NCBI GenBank assembly: GCA_903916085.1
Contig: CAIWVL010000328.1
Location: 1-45,106, forward strand
From: an uncultured Spartobacteria bacterium
GTDB lineage: Bacteria > Verrucomicrobiota > Verrucomicrobiia > Chthoniobacterales > Chthoniobacteraceae
DNA length: 45,106 nt
Direction of reading: 5' to 3'
The position numbers and the translations under genes are program-made. A model generated the notes under the pieces. The model was not told where the DNA came from and searched no databases. It was given only the letters and a program-made list of their open reading frames with translations. Below are positions 25,935-34,423 of the stretch, one piece after another; the stretch's first letter is position 1, and each line of letters opens with the position of its first letter.

Positions 25935-26431
25935 GCACTCCCGCGCCCATGATTCCCCTGACTGGCATCGGGTACGATGTGCACCGCTTTATCGAAGGCC
26001 GCCCTCTGGTGCTGGGCGGAGTCGAAATCCCCTCCCCTCGGGGATTGGACGGCCATTCGGATGCCGACGTGCTTTGCCACGCCATCGCCGACGCCATTCT
26101 TGGAGCAATCGGCGAGAAAGACATTGGATTTCACTTCCCCAATAACGACCCCAGTTTCCGCGGGATCAGCTCCATAGAGCTCCTGAGACGAGTGATGGTG
26201 ATTGTGAACGCGCAGGGGGCGAGACTTTTAAACGTGGACGCCTCCCTTGTGGCTGAGGCGCCCAAAGTGGGGCCGTATGTGGAGGCGATGCAGGCTAAAC
26301 TCGCTCAAGTGCTGGGAATTCCGCAAAAACGGATTGGCGTTAAGGCGACCACTAACGAGCGCATGGGATTTGTGGGCCGCGAAGAAGGTATAGCCGCCCT
26401 AGCCGTGGCCTCCGTTCTTGCCCCGGAGTAG
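25931..26431 (+). CDS. ispF: 2-C-methyl-D-erythritol 2,4-cyclodiphosphate synthase
   Basis: MEP-pathway enzyme closing CDP-ME 2-phosphate into the cyclodiphosphate. The 166-residue product has the zinc ligands in GYDVHRF (Asp16, His18) and the GHSDADVLCHAIADAILGA block, and the C-terminal KATTNERMGFVGREEGIAALA motif. Normal length. Translationally coupled to suhB through ATGA. Confidence 0.96.
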   Translation: MSTPAPMIPLTGIGYDVHRFIEGRPLVLGGVEIPSPRGLDGHSDADVLCHAIADAILGAIGEKDIGFHFPNNDPSFRGISSIELLRRVMVIVNAQGARLLNVDASLVAEAPKVGPYVEAMQAKLAQVLGIPQKRIGVKATTNERMGFVGREEGIAALAVASVLAPE

Positions 26432-26453
26432 TAGCACTCAACTTATTTGCCAA

Positions 26454-27857
26454 ATGTCTGTTCGCCTGTTGAACACCGCCTCACGTTCCCTCGAAAACTT
26501 CACCCCGCTGGATCCCGCCGGGCGTGTTGTCAAAATGTACACTTGCGGGCCGACCGTGTATAACTACGCGCACATCGGCAACTTCCGAGCCTACATCTTT
26601 GAGGACCTGCTTCAGCGACATCTGGAAGTGAGAGGTTATGCCGTCGAGCGCGTCATGAACCTGACCGACGTCGATGACAAAACCATCGCCGGATGCAAAC
26701 GCTGCGGCGTGCCCCTTGCTGACTTCACTCAGACGTTTAAGGACGCCTTTTTTGAAGATATCAAGACCCTGCGCATCCGCCCCGCCACGCACTACCCGGC
26801 GGCCACTGCGCCGGAGTACATCGAGCGCATGATCGACATGATCAAAACCCTCCAGGCCAAGGAGATCGCCTATCTTGCCGAGGACGGTTCGGTCTACTTC
26901 CGCATCGCCAAATTTCCTCGGTACGGGGAGTTGGCGCATCTCAATCTGGAAGAACTGCGCCCTTCAGGACGGATTCAAAGCGACGAGTACGAGAAAGAGG
27001 CGGTGGGTGACTTTGCGCTCTGGAAGGCGTGGAACCCGAATGACGGCGATGTTTGGTGGGAAAGTCCATGGGGCCGGGGGCGGCCCGGTTGGCACATTGA
27101 ATGCAGCGCGATGGCGACTGCCCTGCTGGGGCCGGAACTCGACATCCACTGCGGTGGCGTAGACAACATTTTCCCGCATCACGAGGCGGAGATCGCTCAG
27201 TCAGAGTGCGTGACGGGACGGCACTTTGCGCGCACTTGGTTGCACTGCGCACATCTCATGGTGGATGGGCAGAAAATGAGCAAATCGCTGGGTAATTTTT
27301 ACACGCTCCGCGATCTTCTGGCCAAGGGCTACTCAGGACGCGAAATCCGGTATGTGCTTTTGAGCGTCCACTACCGGTTGCCGTTAAATTTTACGCTCTC
27401 TGGATTGGACGCAGCCCGGGCTGCGCTCGAGCGTCTGGATGCCTGGGTGGAGCGACTACAGACTTTGGCAGGGGAAACGCTCGCGTCCAAGGAACACCCA
27501 CCCACGCCCGCCTGCACGCGCTTTTTGGAAGCGCTCGACGACGATCTCAACATTTCCGGCGCATTGGGCCATCTGTTTGACTGGATCCGCGAGTCCAATC
27601 GCGCCATGGACGCGGGCAGCGTGACCGCCCTCCTCGCCGCGCAAACCCTCGCTGACTTCGCCCGCATACAAAGCGTGCTCGAACTAGGGGCGGAAACCGC
27701 CGCAGTGCCAGCCCAAGTGCTCGCGCTGGTCGAGCAAAGGCAGGCAGCCCGTGCGGCCCGGGACTGGGCCGGTTCAGATGTCTTGAGGGACGCGATTGCG
27801 GCCGCAGGCTGGCAAGTCAAGGACACCAAACAGGGCCCGCAGCTTACCCGTGTATAA
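26454..27857 (+). CDS. cysS: Cysteinyl-tRNA synthetase
   Basis: Charges tRNA-Cys. The 467-residue product starts MSVRLLNTASRSLENFTPLD. The zinc/substrate cysteine and HIGN box are in YTCGPTVYNYAHIGN (Cys31, HIGN 40-43), with GWHIECSAMA and GVDNIFPHHEAEIAQ as zinc-site parts and KMSKS in GQKMSKSLGNF. The frame is open from 26418, but the ATG at 26454 fits the family. It follows ispF by 22 bases, an arrangement also seen in other bacteria. The cluster appears to end here with no clear terminator. Confidence 0.97.
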   Translation: MSVRLLNTASRSLENFTPLDPAGRVVKMYTCGPTVYNYAHIGNFRAYIFEDLLQRHLEVRGYAVERVMNLTDVDDKTIAGCKRCGVPLADFTQTFKDAFFEDIKTLRIRPATHYPAATAPEYIERMIDMIKTLQAKEIAYLAEDGSVYFRIAKFPRYGELAHLNLEELRPSGRIQSDEYEKEAVGDFALWKAWNPNDGDVWWESPWGRGRPGWHIECSAMATALLGPELDIHCGGVDNIFPHHEAEIAQSECVTGRHFARTWLHCAHLMVDGQKMSKSLGNFYTLRDLLAKGYSGREIRYVLLSVHYRLPLNFTLSGLDAARAALERLDAWVERLQTLAGETLASKEHPPTPACTRFLEALDDDLNISGALGHLFDWIRESNRAMDAGSVTALLAAQTLADFARIQSVLELGAETAAVPAQVLALVEQRQAARAARDWAGSDVLRDAIAAAGWQVKDTKQGPQLTRV

Positions 27858-27943
27858 GCGGAATACGGTTTTTCGCGTGTTATTTGGCAGAAATCGGTCA
27901 GTATTCGCGAAGTTCCTTCATCCCACTTCCTGAACATACTCAG

Positions 27944-28633
27944 ATGTCCGCACCCTACAGCCCGGAGACTTTTCTCGACCTACAACACTCTGAGCACCGC
28001 ATGCTTTTCGAGAGCTCTGTGAACGTGTGGGACGCGCTTTCGCAGATCAGCAGCTACCTTCAGTTCCGACTCAAACCAGGGATTTACGGCAGACTGTTAG
28101 GCAAACCCTTCATTAGTGGGGCGGTTTTCATCGGCGCAGGTACGGTCATTGAACAAGGGGCCATGATCAAAGGCCCCGCGTGGATCGGAGAAGGCTGCGA
28201 GATCCGAAATGGATGCTACATTCGCGAAAACGTGATTGTGGGGTCAGGATGCGTGCTCGGAAACTCGTGTGAGTTCAAAAACTCGATCATTTTCGACGAA
28301 GCACAAGTGCCCCACTTTAACTACGTAGGCGACTCGATACTCGGCTATCGGGCGCATCTCGGGGCGGGAGTGATTCTGTCCAATGTGCGTCTGGATCACG
28401 CCGAAGTCCTTGTCCCCGATGGAGAAGGTGGCCATCAACCTACAGGCTTGCGCAAGTTTGGTGCCATTATTGGGGATCGGGCCGAGGTAGGGTGCAATTC
28501 GGTGCTCAACCCGGGATCCCTCATCGGACGCAACTCCGTGCTGTATCCAGGCACCCAATGGCGTGGCCATTTACCAGCCAATTCCACGGTAAAAACGCTC
28601 CAAACCCAACAGGTGATCCAGCGACAGGCGTAA
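27944..28633 (+). CDS. Left-handed beta-helix (hexapeptide-repeat) protein, sugar-nucleotide type
   Basis: The 229-residue product is dominated by hexapeptide repeats ([LIV]-G-x4) over about residues 60-210: GAVFIGAGTVIEQGAMIKGP, then IGEGCEIRNG, VIVGSGCVLGN, LGAGVILSN, IIGDRAEVGCNSVLNPGSL. It resembles the C-terminal acyltransferase half of GlmU and related sugar-nucleotide enzymes, without the N-terminal nucleotidyltransferase domain. From position in an envelope block and from the fold, a sugar acyltransferase or UDP-GlcNAc-related function is inferred. The substrate is not determinable. The ATG at 27944 is preferred over 27884. Confidence 0.75.
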   Translation: MSAPYSPETFLDLQHSEHRMLFESSVNVWDALSQISSYLQFRLKPGIYGRLLGKPFISGAVFIGAGTVIEQGAMIKGPAWIGEGCEIRNGCYIRENVIVGSGCVLGNSCEFKNSIIFDEAQVPHFNYVGDSILGYRAHLGAGVILSNVRLDHAEVLVPDGEGGHQPTGLRKFGAIIGDRAEVGCNSVLNPGSLIGRNSVLYPGTQWRGHLPANSTVKTLQTQQVIQRQA

Positions 28634-28696
28634 ACACGCCACCGGACGTCACCTCCCCCTCTCAAAAGGGCACTCAGCCAACCTCCCCTCTCAATC

Positions 28697-29410
28697 ATGT
28701 CTCAAACTCCGTCTTCCCCCGCACCTCACGCCGATGATCAAGGTTTTGATCCGTTGGAGTTTTGGCTTCGGTACAAAGGCCACATCCGCGCGGGAAGTGC
28801 TCTGTTGCTTGCGGCCATGGCGGCGTACGCAGTGAGTGAATGGATTTCCAACCAGCGTGAGAATGCTGCCGCAGAGGCGTTTGCCGTGGCCAAAACTCCA
28901 GAGCAACTCGCGACTTTTGTGAGCGAACACCGGGGCATTCCTGCTGCGGGAAACGCGGCGATGCTTCTGGCAGGCAAACAACGCGCCGCTGGACAACTCG
29001 ACGAAGCCCTCAAAACGCTCCGCGATTTTGTGGCACAATCTCCAGCACATCCGATGGCAGGGGCCGCCCAACTCGCCACGGCCTCAATTCTTGAACAGCA
29101 AGGCAAACAGGACGATGCCCTCGCCGCCTACCGTCGACTCATCTCTATCGACCCGAGAGGCATGGCCACTCCCGCAGCTTACCTGCGCATCGCGCGGATC
29201 TCGAAGGGCCAGAATAAGATCGAAGACGCTAAATCTGCGTACGAAAGTTTGCAGAGCCAGTTCCCGAACTCCTCCTTTGCAAACGAAGCGATGCAAGAGG
29301 CCCAGCAACTGAGCGCGCTAACGCCGGCATCGGCAAATACACCGGAGACCGGGGAGGTGCCTGCACCGGCGGCTCCCTCCGAGACCAAGCCGGTTGAAAA
29401 AAACCCCTGA
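28697..29410 (+). CDS. Membrane-anchored TPR protein, YfgM-like
   Basis: A 237-residue protein with a cytoplasmic N-terminus, one membrane helix (IRAGSALLLAAMAAYAVSEW, about residues 30-50), then TPR-like helical repeats (QLDEALKTLRDFVAQSPAHP, KQDDALAAYRRLISIDPRG, KIEDAKSAYESLQSQFPNS) and a Pro/Ala/Glu-rich tail. The order (TM, then TPR outside) fits YfgM, the SecYEG-associated periplasmic chaperone helper. Function is inferred by architecture only. Confidence 0.7.
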   Translation: MSQTPSSPAPHADDQGFDPLEFWLRYKGHIRAGSALLLAAMAAYAVSEWISNQRENAAAEAFAVAKTPEQLATFVSEHRGIPAAGNAAMLLAGKQRAAGQLDEALKTLRDFVAQSPAHPMAGAAQLATASILEQQGKQDDALAAYRRLISIDPRGMATPAAYLRIARISKGQNKIEDAKSAYESLQSQFPNSSFANEAMQEAQQLSALTPASANTPETGEVPAPAAPSETKPVEKNP

Positions 29411-29446
29411 CAATCGCTCGGAACGTTCCCAAGGTTAGAACTATCC

Positions 29447-29827
29447 ATGGCCAAGCGCAGTCAACTTTTCATGCTCCCTCTTTCGGAGAGCCGGCCTCCC
29501 AGTCGCCTGAGTGCGCTGCTGCTTATCCTGATCGCCTTCTATTCACCCTTCGCATGGATCGTACTCCGGGTGGGACCCTGGGATGCAAAACGCTTGCTCT
29601 GGCTGAAATCATGGCCCGCCCTGCCCGGCTTCATTGTGCGCTCACTTGACGTTTTCGATGGCCGCCCCGTGTGGACCAGTTACGCAGCCATGGGCACGCT
29701 CGCTTTTATCGTGCTCGTGGCGCTACTGCGCATTGCCCGCATCAGTTGGCCATGGCTCGTGGTCGCCATGCTTCTTGCCGCTGGGTTCTCAAGCTGGAAC
29801 TCGTGGTTCGCCTTTCAATCTTGGTAA
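29447..29827 (+). CDS. Small membrane protein, unknown
   Basis: A 126-residue protein with about three hydrophobic spans (LSALLLILIAFYSPFAWIVL, AAMGTLAFIVLVALLRIA, WPWLVVAMLLAAGFSSWNSW) and a short basic N-terminus. I do not recognise a family. It is 36 bases after the TPR gene and 28 bases before the DHS-like gene in the same strand run, so it is probably co-transcribed. Codon use looks like that of its neighbours. Confidence 0.6.
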   Translation: MAKRSQLFMLPLSESRPPSRLSALLLILIAFYSPFAWIVLRVGPWDAKRLLWLKSWPALPGFIVRSLDVFDGRPVWTSYAAMGTLAFIVLVALLRIARISWPWLVVAMLLAAGFSSWNSWFAFQSW

Positions 29828-29855
29828 CCCGCCCACCCAAAGGACGTCCGCTCTA

Positions 29856-30809
29856 ATGCGTTTTCCGCCCCTGGATTTTTCCAAAATCCGCACTTTCCCA
29901 GTTGCAGAACGCGCCAATAAGGTTGCGGTAGAGTCCTTTGCAAAGCCTCTCGAAGCGGGAGGCAGTTTTTTGGACTTCCTCCATTCACTGCCTGCTTTTT
30001 TAGCGGTACAAGATCTTCGAGAAATCGCTGATGCGATTGCCACCGCAGTGCACAGCAGTCGTCCGGTAGTACTGATGATGGGGGCGCATTCCATCAAGGT
30101 AGGGTTAAACCCCATTTTCATCGACGCCATGCGCCGGGGCATTTTATCGGCGGTCGCCATTCACGGGGCGGGAGCCATTCACGACTTTGAGCTTTGTTAT
30201 CAGGGCGAAACCAGCGAAGACGTCCAGAAGGGTCTCAACGATGGTAGTTTTGGTATGGCCGAAGAAACTGGACGCCTTATGAACGAGGCATTCCAACTTG
30301 GTGCCAAGCAGGGACTTGGAGCAGGTCAAGCACTTGGGGCTGCCACGGCTGGGTTCCCCAATCGCGCCCTGTCCATTCTGGCCACCGGCCATGACCTGCA
30401 AATCCCAGTAAGCGTGCACATTGCCGTGGGAACAGACATTATTCACCAACACCCAAGCTGTGAAGGCGCGGCCCTCGGGGCGACTAGCCACACCGATTTC
30501 CAACGGTTCGCCGCTGTATGCGCGCAACTCGAAGGAGGCGTGGTGCTCAACATTGGAAGCGCCGTCATCCTGCCCGAAGTGTTCCTAAAAGCACTCACTG
30601 TGGCGCGTAACTTGGGCCATCGCGTGGAGAAATTCACAACGGCAACCCTCGACATGACCCGGCACTATCGTCCCTCAGAAAATGTCCAACGCCGTCCCAC
30701 TGCGCTTGGCGGAAAGGGCTTTTATCTCATTGGCCATCATGAGCTTAACGTTCCCCTGCTATTTGCAGCCGTAACCGAAGCCCTTCACACCAAAGCCTTG
30801 CAGCACTAA
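29856..30809 (+). CDS. Deoxyhypusine-synthase-like protein, function unknown
   Basis: A 317-residue protein from the ATG at 29856 (the frame is open to 29634, overlapping the previous gene). Motifs include MMGAHSIKVGLNPIFIDAMR, IHGAGAIHDFEL, GETSEDVQKGLNDGSFGMA, VGTDIIHQHP and GGVVLNIGSAVILPEVFLKAL. From memory these belong to a conserved bacterial family distantly like deoxyhypusine synthase (Rossmann-type fold, DS superfamily), but bacteria lack eIF5A, so that reaction is not expected. It is 6 bases before the heptose kinase gene, which hints at a role tied to LPS heptose or envelope sugars. That hint is inference. Confidence 0.6.
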   Translation: MRFPPLDFSKIRTFPVAERANKVAVESFAKPLEAGGSFLDFLHSLPAFLAVQDLREIADAIATAVHSSRPVVLMMGAHSIKVGLNPIFIDAMRRGILSAVAIHGAGAIHDFELCYQGETSEDVQKGLNDGSFGMAEETGRLMNEAFQLGAKQGLGAGQALGAATAGFPNRALSILATGHDLQIPVSVHIAVGTDIIHQHPSCEGAALGATSHTDFQRFAAVCAQLEGGVVLNIGSAVILPEVFLKALTVARNLGHRVEKFTTATLDMTRHYRPSENVQRRPTALGGKGFYLIGHHELNVPLLFAAVTEALHTKALQH

Positions 30810-30815
30810 CTGTCT

Positions 30816-31808
30816 ATGGATCGCTCTCGGGTTGACCAACTTTTACCTGCCTCCTCTCGGATTCTTGTAGTGGGGGAAATGATTCTGGATGAATTCATCT
30901 GGGGCAAAGTCTCACGTATTTCGCCAGAAGCTCCAGTGCCCGTGGTGGAAGTCTTGAAAGAAAGTTTCAATGCAGGCGGTGCCGCCAACGTCGCGCGCAA
31001 CCTGCGTGAACTTGTGGATCATGTGAAGATGCTCGGCCCCACCGGATCCGGCCCGGATGCCGACCGACTCCGTACCCTGCTCACCGGCCACGGCATCGAG
31101 CTGCAAGGCGTCCTACACGACCCCGAATACCAAACGATCCGCAAGACTCGGATCGTGGCCCGTACCCAACAGGTGGTCCGGGTAGATCGAGAAAAGAAGC
31201 GCGCCTTGGATTGCGCGGCGAGAAGTCGCGCCATTGCGCACTTCAAAGAGCTGTTGCCCGCATTAAACGCCGTGATTTTGGAGGATTACGACAAAGGGCT
31301 GTTTGATCAGGAGTTTGCCAATGCCTTGATCGGCAGCGCCCGCGAGGCAGGCATCCCGGTGCTCGTGGATCCCAAGCCCTCCAACCCTGTACGGTGGCGG
31401 GGAGTCACGGGAATCACGCCCAACCGCTCCGAGGCATTTCGAGCTGCCAGCCAGCCTTGGAGTGAGCCCGTAGACCCTCCCATGAGTGACACCGCCCTAC
31501 TTAAAGTGGGCGAACAGTTGCTCACCGATTTGGAATGCGCCTTTGTACTAGTGACCCTGAGCGAACAGGGAATGATGCTCTTCCAACCCAACCAAGTCCC
31601 GTACCACATTCCGACGCGTGCACAGGAAGTCTTCGACGTATCGGGAGCGGGCGACACTTCGATTGCGGTGTTCACGGCGGCACTTGCTGGCGGAGCGACT
31701 CCGGTGGAGGCTGCCGAAATCAGCAACCACGCGGCGGGGATTGTTGTTGGCAAGCTGGGCACCGCTACCGTCTCGCGGGCGGAGTTGCTGGAGAGCTTTT
31801 TGAGTTAG
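30816..31808 (+). CDS. D-glycero-beta-D-manno-heptose-7-phosphate kinase (HldE domain 1 / RfaE1)
   Basis: PfkB-family kinase making heptose-1,7-bisphosphate for LPS core synthesis. The 330-residue product has the N-terminal segment WGKVSRISPEAPVPVVEV, the GGAANVARNL motif, LEDYDKGLF, DPKPSN, and the C-terminal anion hole/catalytic motif DVSGAGDT. These are closely like the kinase half of HldE. The nucleotidyltransferase half is absent, so a separate RfaE2/HldC should exist elsewhere. The following gene is the matching phosphatase. Confident to family, good to substrate. Confidence 0.88.
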   Translation: MDRSRVDQLLPASSRILVVGEMILDEFIWGKVSRISPEAPVPVVEVLKESFNAGGAANVARNLRELVDHVKMLGPTGSGPDADRLRTLLTGHGIELQGVLHDPEYQTIRKTRIVARTQQVVRVDREKKRALDCAARSRAIAHFKELLPALNAVILEDYDKGLFDQEFANALIGSAREAGIPVLVDPKPSNPVRWRGVTGITPNRSEAFRAASQPWSEPVDPPMSDTALLKVGEQLLTDLECAFVLVTLSEQGMMLFQPNQVPYHIPTRAQEVFDVSGAGDTSIAVFTAALAGGATPVEAAEISNHAAGIVVGKLGTATVSRAELLESFLS

Positions 31809-31821
31809 GACGCCCATTGCG

Positions 31822-32382
31822 ATGAGGCAACCTGCGCCAGCCGTTTTCATTGACCGCGACGGGACCCTCATGGAGGAGGTCCATTATTGCAGAGATGCAG
31901 CGTTAGTACGGCTCTTTGAGGGCGTGCCAGACGCGCTTCACGCCTTAAAAAACGCAGGGTTCAAGACCGTATTGGTTACCAATCAAAGCGGCATCGCCAA
32001 GGGCATCATCTCACCCGAAGACTACGAAACAGTGCATGCCCGTCTCATGGAACTGCTGGGGCCAGACACTCTGGATGCCGTCTACATGTCCCCGGAGGCG
32101 GACGGGGTACCCTCGACTCGGCGCAAGCCCGCGCCCGGCATGTTATTTGAGGCAGTCCGCGACTTGGCCTTGGATCTGAGCAGATCCTGGATGATCGGGG
32201 ACAAAGACATTGATGTGGAGTGCGGCGTTAACGCAGGGATTCCAGGCATTCTCGTACGCACGGGACACGGTCACGCGGCGCACGGGCGGAGCGCGAGGCA
32301 CATCGCCGCCACGTTCGCGGAAGCGACAACCTGGTTACTGAGCCACGTGAGCCACGCGCAGACCGAGCCACTGAGAGCCTGA
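31822..32382 (+). CDS. gmhB: HAD phosphatase, D,D-heptose 1,7-bisphosphate phosphatase (GmhB-like)
   Basis: HAD-superfamily phosphatase expected to remove the 7-phosphate of heptose bisphosphate. The 186-residue product has the nucleophile motif FIDRDGTLMEE, TNQSGIAKG, the conserved KPAPGMLFEA and the late MIGDKDIDVECG. In E. coli GmhB a Cys/His zinc loop precedes the lysine motif; here that stretch (YMSPEADGVPSTRRKPAPG) has no cysteine, so the zinc site is missing, as in some homologues. It is 13 bases after the kinase. A histidinol-phosphatase role is possible but unlikely with this neighbour. Confidence 0.82.
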   Translation: MRQPAPAVFIDRDGTLMEEVHYCRDAALVRLFEGVPDALHALKNAGFKTVLVTNQSGIAKGIISPEDYETVHARLMELLGPDTLDAVYMSPEADGVPSTRRKPAPGMLFEAVRDLALDLSRSWMIGDKDIDVECGVNAGIPGILVRTGHGHAAHGRSARHIAATFAEATTWLLSHVSHAQTEPLRA

Positions 32383-32444
32383 AGTGTCACCTTCCCTGAG
32401 GGGCCTCCTTGACGGTAGCGGATGCACTGACTAAGTTGAGCCTA

Positions 32445-33746
32445 ATGTTTCGCCCCTCTCCACAGCCGAAGGCGTTCGTCTTGGCCGCCACCCTAGCCAC
32501 TTTAGCAAGCCTCGCCTGCCCGACGCGTTCACAGGCAGATCTTGTCTACCGCCCCAATGAAGGATGGGTACGCGAAGGTGGTTTCTTTGGAAACTCCTCG
32601 CCCGTGGCTAAAACAGCAGACCTCCAAATCCAGTACGCGGAAGATCTGGAAAAGAAGGGCGACATGGCCGGTGCGCGTAGTGCCTATGAGAGGTTGGCAA
32701 AGGCGTTCCCACTTTCGCAGCAGGTCTCGGTGGCAAATTTCAGGCTCGGCGGCATTTTAGAAAAGCAGGGCCGTTATGAAGAAGCCTTCGAAGCGTACGA
32801 TGCGCTAGTCGTCAAAAGCCCAGAGAGCAAGGAATTTACCCTCGCCTTGGAGGCCATGTTTGGCATCGCCAAACGCTACATGAACGGCGAACGGAGACGA
32901 CTCTTTGGCGTCAAAGCGTTCGCCTCCAACCAGCGTGCCGAAGAGATGTTCGATACCATTCTCAAGCGTGCGCCCTATTCCAGAAGTGCCGCCCAAGTCA
33001 TGCTCTTCCGAGGAATGATGATGGAGCGTCAGGGAAAAGATGTAGAAGCCTTGGCCGCCTACCAGCAGATCATCGAACGCTTCCCCACAGATCCCGTCGC
33101 CGATGAAGCCCAGTACCAAATGGGCTACATCCGTTTGCACAGTGTCAAAACCGGTTCCTACGACCATACCGACAGAGTTCGCGCTCAGGAATCCTTCGAG
33201 GACTTCCTCAACCGCGCTCCTCAAAACGGGCGTACCACTCAAGCTCGGGAAAACTTGCAGTTGCTAGAGTCCAACAACCGGAAGGCGGCGTTGGACGTGG
33301 CAAAGTTTTACGATAAAACCGCAAAAACCAAGGCGGCAGTCCTCTCCTACAAGGATGTCATCCGTGATTATCCCGGCACCAAGGAGGCTGATTTCGCAAA
33401 GAAACGCATCGAGGCACTCCGCGCGGAAAAAGGAGAGGACGCGGTTCAGACGTCCCATGGCCCGGCAGACACCGCCGAGGGCGTAGCCAACCGTAAACAG
33501 ATGCAGGCCAAAGTGAACACCGTTTCCCGACCGGACTATGTAGGCCCGCGCATCCAGCAGGCGGCCCCCGAACAGCGCAAACCTATTGCACTTGAGGAGC
33601 GAGCGCCCGCTGGCCCCGCACTTCGCTTACAGGAAGCGGATGCAGCGCCCCTTTCGCCGCAATCTCTCCAGGCCCCGGGCGGGTTGGACCTCCCACTGCC
33701 CCTCCCCGCGACCAGAGCGACGCCTCCGGTGCCTCAAAACCCATGA
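32445..33746 (+). CDS. Secreted TPR protein, BamD-like repeats
   Basis: A 433-residue exported protein from the ATG at 32445 (a TTG at 32409 could extend it). The N-terminus is a signal peptide (FVLAATLATLASLACPTRSQA). Then TPR repeats of the outer-membrane-assembly type follow: GDMAGARSAYERLAKAFPLS, GRYEEAFEAYDALVVKSPES, KDVEALAAYQQIIERFPTDP, and TKAAVLSYKDVIRDYPGTKE. The last about 90 residues are Pro/Ala/Gln-rich and probably unstructured. There is no lipobox directly after the signal, unlike true BamD. It precedes an LptE-like gene; a role in outer-membrane assembly is inferred. Confidence 0.7.
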   Translation: MFRPSPQPKAFVLAATLATLASLACPTRSQADLVYRPNEGWVREGGFFGNSSPVAKTADLQIQYAEDLEKKGDMAGARSAYERLAKAFPLSQQVSVANFRLGGILEKQGRYEEAFEAYDALVVKSPESKEFTLALEAMFGIAKRYMNGERRRLFGVKAFASNQRAEEMFDTILKRAPYSRSAAQVMLFRGMMMERQGKDVEALAAYQQIIERFPTDPVADEAQYQMGYIRLHSVKTGSYDHTDRVRAQESFEDFLNRAPQNGRTTQARENLQLLESNNRKAALDVAKFYDKTAKTKAAVLSYKDVIRDYPGTKEADFAKKRIEALRAEKGEDAVQTSHGPADTAEGVANRKQMQAKVNTVSRPDYVGPRIQQAAPEQRKPIALEERAPAGPALRLQEADAAPLSPQSLQAPGGLDLPLPLPATRATPPVPQNP

Positions 33747-33804
33747 TTGGTTCTGAAGCGTGACTGGTACCAAGCCGCCTAGTCTGCGCACCTTGGTTCG
33801 CCAC

Positions 33805-33838
33805 CCCAATCCCGAATGCTGCCCAATCCCGAATGTTG
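33805..33838. repeat. 17-base tandem duplication before the LptE-like gene
   Basis: CCCAATCCCGAATGCTG (33805-33821) is followed directly by CCCAATCCCGAATGTTG (33822-33838), one mismatch. It ends 12 bases before the chosen ATG of the LptE-like gene. The second copy contains another in-frame ATG (33833), so the duplication creates a possible alternative start. Confidence 0.8.
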
Positions 33839-33850
33839 CCATTAGCCCCC

Positions 33851-34423
33851 ATGCGTTTCCTTCGTCTTTTTGCATCCGCAGCGCTGCTGCTGGCGGGGGG
33901 CGCGCCCCTTGTGCTCTCGGGTTGCGTGGGCTATCACGTGGGGCCGGTGAAGCCGACCGCAATGAAAGAGATCCGTTCGCTGGCGGTACCTTCTTTCAAA
34001 AATAATACGCTGGAGCCACGTCTGGAGGTGCTTATGGCAAACGCGGTCATCCGGCAACTACAACAGGACGGTACCTACCGGATCACGTCCGAGCGCGATG
34101 CTGATGCGATCGTGGAGGGCACCGTGGAACGCATCGACCGCAACCCTGCGCGGGGCGTTCGAAACGATACAGACAAGGGAACACTCGCCGATTTTTATCA
34201 AACGAGCGAGTTTACCCTGGATCTCGCCATCAGTGTAAAAGTCACAGAAAAAAGCACAGGCAAAGTGCTCGCTACGCGTACAGTGAGCGGTAATGCCAGT
34301 TTCTTTGTCAGTGGGGCAAACCCGCGCACAGCCAACGTCAACCGTGACGAACGCCAGGCAATCCCACAAGCAGCAGAGGACGCTGCCGCGCGCATCACTA
34401 GCTACCTGAGCGAGGGCTGGTAA
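33851..34423 (+). CDS. LptE-like outer-membrane lipoprotein
   Basis: A 190-residue lipoprotein: signal peptide MRFLRLFASAALLLAGG with lipobox LVLSGC (Cys lipidated), followed by YHVGP. The mature part has the LptE-type layout: SLAVPSFKNNTLEPRLEVLMANAVIRQLQ, repeated beta-strand segments (AIVEGTVERI, FTLDLAISVKVTEKSTGKVLATRTVSG) and a C-terminal helix with AAEDAAARITSYL. LptE plugs LptD in LPS export. Similarity is to the broad LptE/DUF family. An ATG at 33833 in the same frame could add 6 residues. The end overlaps the rsmI start by one base (TAATG). Confidence 0.78.
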   Translation: MRFLRLFASAALLLAGGAPLVLSGCVGYHVGPVKPTAMKEIRSLAVPSFKNNTLEPRLEVLMANAVIRQLQQDGTYRITSERDADAIVEGTVERIDRNPARGVRNDTDKGTLADFYQTSEFTLDLAISVKVTEKSTGKVLATRTVSGNASFFVSGANPRTANVNRDERQAIPQAAEDAAARITSYLSEGW

